A DNA stretch of 10,827 bases from Cryomorphaceae bacterium (GTDB lineage Bacteria; Bacteroidota; Bacteroidia; Flavobacteriales; Schleiferiaceae), in NCBI GenBank assembly GCA_003445735.1, contig DMCR01000173.1, forward strand, positions 1-10,827. The letters are read 5' to 3'. Position numbers and translations under genes: made by a program. Positions 6,989 through 10,827 of the stretch are shown here, in pieces. Each line of letters starts with the position of its first letter. The first letter of the stretch is position 1. The notes under the pieces are model-generated. The model was not told where the DNA came from. It searched no databases and saw only the letters and a program-made list of their open reading frames with translations.

Positions 6989-7276
6989 ATGAACAAAAAC
7001 CACTGGAAACTTTACGAAGTCTTTGTCCGTAGCAAAAACGGACTCGCCCACAAACACGCAGGTAGCCTTCACGCCGCCGACGCTGATATGGCGATCAAAA
7101 ATGCACGAGACGTCTACACCCGACGCTCGGAGGGCATCAGTATTTGGGTCGTTCCTTCGGATCAAATCACAGCCAGCTCGCCTGATGAAAAAGAGGCTTT
7201 GTTCGCTCCAAGCGACGACAAGGTGTACCGCCACCCAACCTTCTACGACATCCCTGATGATGTCGAACACATGTAG
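6989..7276 (+). CDS. paaB: 1,2-phenylacetyl-CoA epoxidase subunit PaaB
   Basis: This small subunit has 95 residues, the same length as E. coli PaaB. Characteristic stretches are LYEVFVRSKNGL (8-19), AGSLHAADADMAIKNARD (24-41), YTRRSEGISIWVV (43-55), and the C-terminal KVYRHPTFYDIPDDVEHM. PaaB is non-catalytic and bridges PaaA-PaaC heterodimers into the larger epoxidase assembly. That role comes from the family, not from this sequence. The gene starts 14 bases after paaA and ends 3 bases before the annotated paaC start, so the three are tightly co-transcribed. The length match and the end-to-end similarity leave little doubt. Confidence 0.97.
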   Translation: MNKNHWKLYEVFVRSKNGLAHKHAGSLHAADADMAIKNARDVYTRRSEGISIWVVPSDQITASSPDEKEALFAPSDDKVYRHPTFYDIPDDVEHM

Positions 7277-7279
7277 TCA

Positions 7280-8071
7280 ATGGGGGGAGGATGGTTAAAT
7301 GGCGTGAAGCGCGACTTTACCAAAGAAGAGGCTTTAGAAGAATATTTATTTTTCCTCGCTGACGATGCCTTAATCTTAGGGCAACAGCTCAGCAAATGGT
7401 GTTCCGTTGGCCCTGTTTTGGAACAAGATATAGCAATTATTAATACCGCGCTAGACCATATCGGCCGCGCTCGTTTGTTGTACCAGCACCTTGCGGTATT
7501 AAAAGGCGGTGTCACGACTGAGGATAGCCTAGCATATTTCCGTGATCACATGGATTTCCGCAACGCCTTGTTGATAGAGCAGCCCAACGGTCATTGGGGA
7601 GAGACCATTGTCCGTAGTTTCTTCATGGACACGTTCAATTTTTACCTCTACGATAGGTTGAGAAGCTGCTCTTATGCCCCTATTGCAGAAGTCGCAGAAA
7701 AGTCCATCAAGGAAATTACCTATCACGCGCAGTGGAGTGCGGAATGGGTCGTTCGTTTAGGAGATGGTACAGAAGAAAGCCGCGAGAAGGTTCAGAAAAG
7801 CGTTGATGACTTGTGGATGTGGACCGGAGAATTGTTTGAGACCTCTCCTATTTATAAGGAATTGGATCCAAGTTTTGTCAAATTCTCTACACTTAAATCG
7901 TCCTGGTTAGAAAAGGTAGACGAAGTGCTTCAAGTGGCCACACTCACTCGTCCAGAAGATGGTGTTTGGGCACAAACCGGTGGTCGCTATGGTGTACATT
8001 CTGCACAGCTTGGATTTATCCTTGCTGAGATGCAAATCTTACCGCGCACCCACCCAGACGCAAACTGGTAA
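7280..8071 (+). CDS. paaC: 1,2-phenylacetyl-CoA epoxidase structural subunit PaaC
   Basis: This 263-residue ferritin-like protein is a paralogue of PaaA that has lost the di-iron site and serves as its structural partner. Recognisable stretches include LILGQQLSKWC (31-41), LEQDIAIINTALDHIGRAR (47-65), LLIEQPNGHWGETIVR (97-112), IKEITYHAQWSAEWVVRLGDGT (143-164), and the end TGGRYGVHSAQLG with ILAEMQILPR. It is slightly longer than the 248 residues of E. coli. The annotated ATG at 7280 lies 3 bases after the paaB stop and opens with an unusually G-rich run, ATGGGGGGAGG. An in-frame GTG at 7304 (giving MKRDFTKEE) is an alternative that removes eight atypical residues. The preceding GGAGG lies about 13 bases from it, farther than ideal. 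Tandem stops TAA TAA end the gene. It is followed by a structured 3' region and a terminator, with no paaD. Confidence 0.95.
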   Translation: MGGGWLNGVKRDFTKEEALEEYLFFLADDALILGQQLSKWCSVGPVLEQDIAIINTALDHIGRARLLYQHLAVLKGGVTTEDSLAYFRDHMDFRNALLIEQPNGHWGETIVRSFFMDTFNFYLYDRLRSCSYAPIAEVAEKSIKEITYHAQWSAEWVVRLGDGTEESREKVQKSVDDLWMWTGELFETSPIYKELDPSFVKFSTLKSSWLEKVDEVLQVATLTRPEDGVWAQTGGRYGVHSAQLGFILAEMQILPRTHPDANW

Positions 8072-8077
8072 TAAGCT

Positions 8078-8168
8078 CTTAACACATTTTTTTGTTCTTG
8101 TGTTGTTTTTCGGCACGAGGTTTGCGCTATTGCGTAAAAACAACGGTTTTGCCTGTTTTTGTGTTAAG
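8078..8168. repeat. nested inverted repeats downstream of paaC
   Basis: The outer arms CTTAACACA (8078-8086) and TGTGTTAAG (8160-8168) are perfect 9-mers. Inside them lies a second perfect 9-bp pair, GTTGTTTTT (8102-8110) and AAAAACAAC (8136-8144). The two unpaired flanks between the stems are each exactly 15 bases and T-rich. A further small stem-loop, 8122-8127 with 8132-8137, could form in the inner loop as an alternative. The segment 8072-8173 has no coding potential that I can defend. It could be a structured 3' UTR, a small RNA, or a DNA element; the sequence does not decide between these. Confidence 0.45.
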
Positions 8169-8173
8169 CGAGT

Positions 8174-8208
8174 GAGGGTTAGAGTGGAGACTTTAGCCCT
8201 CTTTTTTT
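8174..8208 (+). terminator. intrinsic terminator of paaABC
   Basis: A 12-bp stem pairs GAGGGTTAGAGT (8174-8185) with ACTTTAGCCCTC (8190-8201), including two G-U wobbles. It has a GGAG tetraloop and is followed by seven consecutive Ts (8202-8208). This is a textbook rho-independent terminator for the plus-strand paaABC transcript. Its 3' arm and T-tract overlap the last codons of the convergent permease gene, where they encode its Lys-Lys-Glu-Gly end. There is no T-tract on the other side, so it should work in one direction. Confidence 0.85.
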
Positions 8209-9038
8209 GCCCCTACCTTAAACCAAGCAAAGCAAGCAGCAAACTGTAAGAAACTGGCCACGGCCATCGATCCACTGATGGAACCGCCTACCCATTCTGC
8301 AATGAAATACCCAAGGGCGGCGCTGATCAAGCCCTGCAGCATAATCAATAGGGTCATTCTCTTGAGGTTGTCGGTGATCAAGTACGCGCTTGCGGCAGGA
8401 ACAACTAAAAAGGCAATGACCAAAATCGCACCTACGCTTTCAAAGCTCACCACGGTGGCCACCGAGGTTGCGGCCATCAAACTATAGTGCCATAGCACGG
8501 TGCGAATTCCTATACTTTGAGCATATTCATTGTTGAAGGAAGTAATCATCCACCCTTTATAGCCCCACCAGAAAATTACCTGAATAAGTAACAACAACAC
8601 TAAAAGCGTCCACACTGGGGCAGGGACATTGAGGCCGAGGAAAGATGAGGTTTGAAGGGGCACAAAGGCAATTTCTCCGTGCAACACACAATCTGCATCT
8701 ATGTCTGCCTCGCCGGCGAATCGGGTTACTAAAATCACTCCCACGGCAAACAAAAAGGTAAAAACCGTTCCCATCGCTGCATCGGATTGCATCTTGCCTT
8801 TGGAAGAAAAGAATTGAATCAAAAGCGTCGTCGTCACCCCCATCACGATCGCACCTAAAAACAACGGTAAGGAAGCGCGCGAACCGCTGATAAGGTAGGC
8901 AATTACGATTCCTGGAAGCACGGCATGGCTCAGGGCATCGCCCATCATGCTCATGCGACGCAACAGCAATAAGTTGCCTAACATCCCTGTAGAGGATGCT
9001 ACTAAAAAGCCTGTAATGATGATCCAAAAAGCATCCAT
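8193..9038 (-). CDS. metal ABC transporter permease (ABC-3 family, MntB/TroD/YtgD-like)
   Basis: This 281-residue inner-membrane protein of the ABC-3 permease family has about eight hydrophobic segments. It forms half of the membrane channel of a Mn/Fe/Zn importer. Family landmarks are GDALSHAVLPG (33-43, the loop facing the ATPase), GTVFTFLFAVGVILV (90-104), DADCVLHGEIAFVP (114-127), a form I associate with the TroD/MntD branch, and VGAILVIAFLVVPAASAYL (202-220). The ATG is one base after the TAG stop of the fused permease-repressor gene, so it is translated from the same operon. Its 3' end, coding for AKKEG, carries the terminator of the opposing paaABC operon. Unlike its upstream partner it ends without a cytoplasmic regulatory tail. 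Manganese or iron is the likelier substrate, given the neighbouring binding protein and DtxR-type domain, but this is inference. Confidence 0.92.
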   Translation of the reverse strand: MDAFWIIITGFLVASSTGMLGNLLLLRRMSMMGDALSHAVLPGIVIAYLISGSRASLPLFLGAIVMGVTTTLLIQFFSSKGKMQSDAAMGTVFTFLFAVGVILVTRFAGEADIDADCVLHGEIAFVPLQTSSFLGLNVPAPVWTLLVLLLLIQVIFWWGYKGWMITSFNNEYAQSIGIRTVLWHYSLMAATSVATVVSFESVGAILVIAFLVVPAASAYLITDNLKRMTLLIMLQGLISAALGYFIAEWVGGSISGSMAVASFLQFAACFAWFKVGAKKEG

Positions 9039-9039
9039 A

Positions 9040-10338
9040 CTATGCGCCCTCTGGGACTATTTCGTGAATTTCAAGCAAGGGGTTAAACCTGCTACATAGG
9101 CCCAATTCCTTAAGAATCTCAACCTCTATTTCTGGTGTTAAAAAGTGCTCCATGGTATCAGCCTCATCGTGCACAAGGTGTAGACTCATTTGCATCCTGC
9201 GCTGCAAGTAGACCTCCCAAATCTTATGGCGTCTATCGATCTCAGCTCCAATAGCACGACCCTCTGTACTTAGTGTATATCCGGTGTGTACTTTTTTGAT
9301 CATGCCTTTTCTCCGCAAGCGCTTAATGGTTCTGTTCCACAGGCGTTGATCAAAAACCTGACGAGTGCTGATGCTGCGTCGATTAAAGAGCTTGCCTTTA
9401 CCTCGAACCTCTAATTGGACCGCGGTCTTTAATAGGTTTTCCTCATTCATTCTACGCTTCACCAAAAGCTTGCTCCATCGCTGAAAAATCACGCCTTTTT
9501 TTGGAGCAAACATCAATGAGACAAACGCAATAACACTAATCATCACAATCGTCCACGGCCCTGTTGGCATGCTGGAGTAACTATAGCTTATGTATGCCCC
9601 CAACCATCCTGACACCGCCCCAAATACACCGCTAACAAACAACATTCGCCCTAGACTATCTGTCCAAAATCTAGCTGCCGTTGGGGGGATAATAAGTAGT
9701 GCGCTCATCATCACAATACCCACCGCTTTGATTCCCACGCTTATGCTTATGATCGTGATAAAGCGAATGACGGTTTCAATCCACTTCGTGTTAATCCCCA
9801 CACTTTGTGCAAAGTCTTGGTTAAACACTACGGTTTTTAAGCTGAAGTAATAACGGGCTACAACAAACAACACTATGAGTGATACAACGCCAAAGACAAC
9901 ACTGTCCTCTGGGGTCATAGCTGCAGCGTTTCCAAAAATATAATTGTCTAAGCCGCTTTGCTCTTTTATATAAACCCGTTGAATAATAGTTAACATGACT
10001 ATTCCAAGGCCAAAAAAACTGGATAGAACAATAGCTAGTGCGCTATCTCCTTTTATTTTACTGTGTCTGGTAATGTAATCCACAACCCATATAGAAATCC
10101 ACCCACTCACGGCCGCGCCAATAATTAAGTATAAAGGATTTTTAACGCCGCTTAACATAAATGCTATTAGAACGCCCGGTAACATACTGTGTGCAACTGT
10201 TTCTCCTATAAGTGTTTTTTTGCGAAGAAAGTTAAATGTGCCGACCGCACCGCTCACTCCACCTAGTAGTAAAATTGCCAAGGCCACGTATCGAACATTG
10301 GGGTCCGAAAGGGTTAGATATTTAATAAGGTCGTTCAA
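9040..10338 (-). CDS. metal ABC transporter permease fused to a DtxR/MntR-like repressor domain (YtgCR-like)
   Basis: This 432-residue two-part protein has an ABC-3 permease from residue 1 to about 280, with GETVAHSMLPG (45-55), SGLDNYIFGN (128-137) and VGIVMMSALLIIPPTAARF (206-224). After a basic linker (about 285-297) comes a cytoplasmic DtxR/MntR-like region. This has a winged helix at about 300-362 (RTIKRLRRKGMI, then the wing GYTLSTEGRAIG) and a dimerisation/metal-binding domain at about 363-430. The second domain keeps the family's ligand pattern: H371 and E375 in RRHKIWE, then H390, D394, E397 and H398 in VHDEADTMEHFL. The same architecture is known in chlamydial YtgCR, where the repressor half is cleaved off. 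Similar fusions also occur in Bacteroidota. The start is TTG, 3 bases after the binding-protein stop; the next in-frame Met (52) would delete the first membrane helix. The stop lies one base before the next permease ATG. Confidence 0.9.
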   Translation of the reverse strand: MNDLIKYLTLSDPNVRYVALAILLLGGVSGAVGTFNFLRKKTLIGETVAHSMLPGVLIAFMLSGVKNPLYLIIGAAVSGWISIWVVDYITRHSKIKGDSALAIVLSSFFGLGIVMLTIIQRVYIKEQSGLDNYIFGNAAAMTPEDSVVFGVVSLIVLFVVARYYFSLKTVVFNQDFAQSVGINTKWIETVIRFITIISISVGIKAVGIVMMSALLIIPPTAARFWTDSLGRMLFVSGVFGAVSGWLGAYISYSYSSMPTGPWTIVMISVIAFVSLMFAPKKGVIFQRWSKLLVKRRMNEENLLKTAVQLEVRGKGKLFNRRSISTRQVFDQRLWNRTIKRLRRKGMIKKVHTGYTLSTEGRAIGAEIDRRHKIWEVYLQRRMQMSLHLVHDEADTMEHFLTPEIEVEILKELGLCSRFNPLLEIHEIVPEGA

Positions 10339-10341
10339 AAA

Positions 10342-10827
10342 TTACTTAAGATAGGTGGCTAATAAATTGGCGTTGTATACAAGCATTTTAAGGTATGTGT
10401 CTTGATCTTCTTCCGGCCCAAGTGAGTCACTTAAAAGTTCCGGTCCTAATACCACAGGGCAACCTTTTGCCTCGCACCCCCGCTGCACGCTTTCCATCGC
10501 TTGAGGGCTCACAATATTTTCCAAGAAAATAGCGGGTACACCTTGCTCACAAATGAAGTTGACTAAATCTGTCACTTCTTTCAACCCAAATTCAGAAACC
10601 GTCGAAGTTCCTTGAAGCGTATTCACCTTCATGTTAAACGTACGCGCCCAGTAACTCAATGCGTCATGGGTGGTCACCACCAACCTGTTGTCGTAAGGAA
10701 TACTGTTCACAATCGCCGCAACGCTATCCGTGGTGATCGCAATAGCTCTTTGGTATTCTTTTACACTGGCTAAAACTTCTGAATCACTCTCTGGATAGGC
10801 GCTTGACAACGCTTGGCCTATATCTCC
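10342..10827 (-). CDS. metal ABC transporter substrate-binding protein, C-terminal part (5' end beyond window)
   Basis: The reading frame is open to the right edge of the window, so only the last 161 residues are seen and the start codon, signal peptide and N-terminal lobe are missing. The visible part is the C-terminal lobe of a cluster A-I (TroA/PsaA/MntC/YtgA) binding protein. It has VVTTHDALSYWAR, LQGTSTVSEFGLKEV, PAIFLENIVSPQA and ELLSDSLG. In partial numbering, the three metal ligands visible here are H54, E103 and D134. Glutamate in the second of these positions is typical of Mn/Fe-binding members such as PsaA; dedicated zinc carriers usually have histidine there. It would be exported and, in this phylum, probably lipid-anchored, delivering metal to the two permeases encoded downstream. 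The stop codon is 3 bases before the TTG start of the fused permease, so no ATPase gene intervenes. Confidence 0.9.
   Translation of the reverse strand, partial: GDIGQALSSAYPESDSEVLASVKEYQRAIAITTDSVAAIVNSIPYDNRLVVTTHDALSYWARTFNMKVNTLQGTSTVSEFGLKEVTDLVNFICEQGVPAIFLENIVSPQAMESVQRGCEAKGCPVVLGPELLSDSLGPEEDQDTYLKMLVYNANLLATYLK

Noticed and set aside
8557..9027. 156-residue open frame on the minus strand
   Set aside because: It overlaps the ABC-3 permease in another frame; the permease frame has clear family motifs and membrane segments while this one is Arg/Cys-rich without motifs.
10807..10809. TTG as a start of a short 155-residue binding protein
   Set aside because: The frame stays open to the window edge and the protein begins mid-domain, so this is an internal codon of a truncated gene and not a start.

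Overview
The window looks like a chromosomal segment from a marine-type member of the Bacteroidota, probably Flavobacteriales (Cryomorphaceae/Schleiferiaceae-like). Three things suggest this. The candidate promoters carry the Bacteroidota -7 element TAnnTTTG, and there are almost no strong Shine-Dalgarno sequences. The proteins resemble families common in that phylum: the GapN-type aldehyde dehydrogenase with a GLEAKN signature, the secreted M1 peptidase, and the permease fused to a DtxR-like domain. I infer the taxonomy from these features, not from a marker gene. I see no rRNA, tRNA, CRISPR array, insertion sequence or phage gene.

Layout. Positions 1-180 are non-coding and hold a strong hairpin (30-53). 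A GapN-type NADP-dependent glyceraldehyde-3-phosphate dehydrogenase lies on the minus strand (181-1776). Divergent from it is a plus-strand pair: a metallo-beta-lactamase-fold hydrolase (1922-2782) and a secreted M1-family zinc aminopeptidase-like protein (2795-4600). Convergent to these is a minus-strand pair: paaE (4790-5917), overlapped by 8 bp by a 54-residue very basic small gene (4633-4797), with a terminator at 4596-4623. A 100-bp intergenic region with direct and inverted repeats and two opposed promoter candidates separates paaE from a plus-strand paaABC operon (6018-8071). That operon ends in an intrinsic terminator (8174-8208), which runs into the 3' end of the next, convergent gene. 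The rest is a minus-strand metal-uptake operon: a substrate-binding protein cut off by the window edge (10342-10827), a permease fused to a DtxR/MntR-like repressor domain (9040-10338), and a second permease (8193-9038).

How the genes fit together. PaaA, PaaB, PaaC and the reductase PaaE supply most of the phenylacetyl-CoA 1,2-epoxidase. PaaE passes NADPH electrons to the di-iron site of PaaA, PaaC is the structural partner, and PaaB bridges the complex. PaaD, the accessory Fe-S maturation protein, and the downstream pathway enzymes are not here. The metal genes form an ABC importer of the Mn/Fe (TroA/MntC/YtgA) class, and its ATPase gene is missing from the window.

The most notable items are the permease-repressor fusion, which has the same architecture as chlamydial YtgCR; the displaced catalytic glutamate in the GapN-like protein; the small basic gene translationally overlapping paaE; and the repeat structures between paaE and paaA and downstream of paaC.
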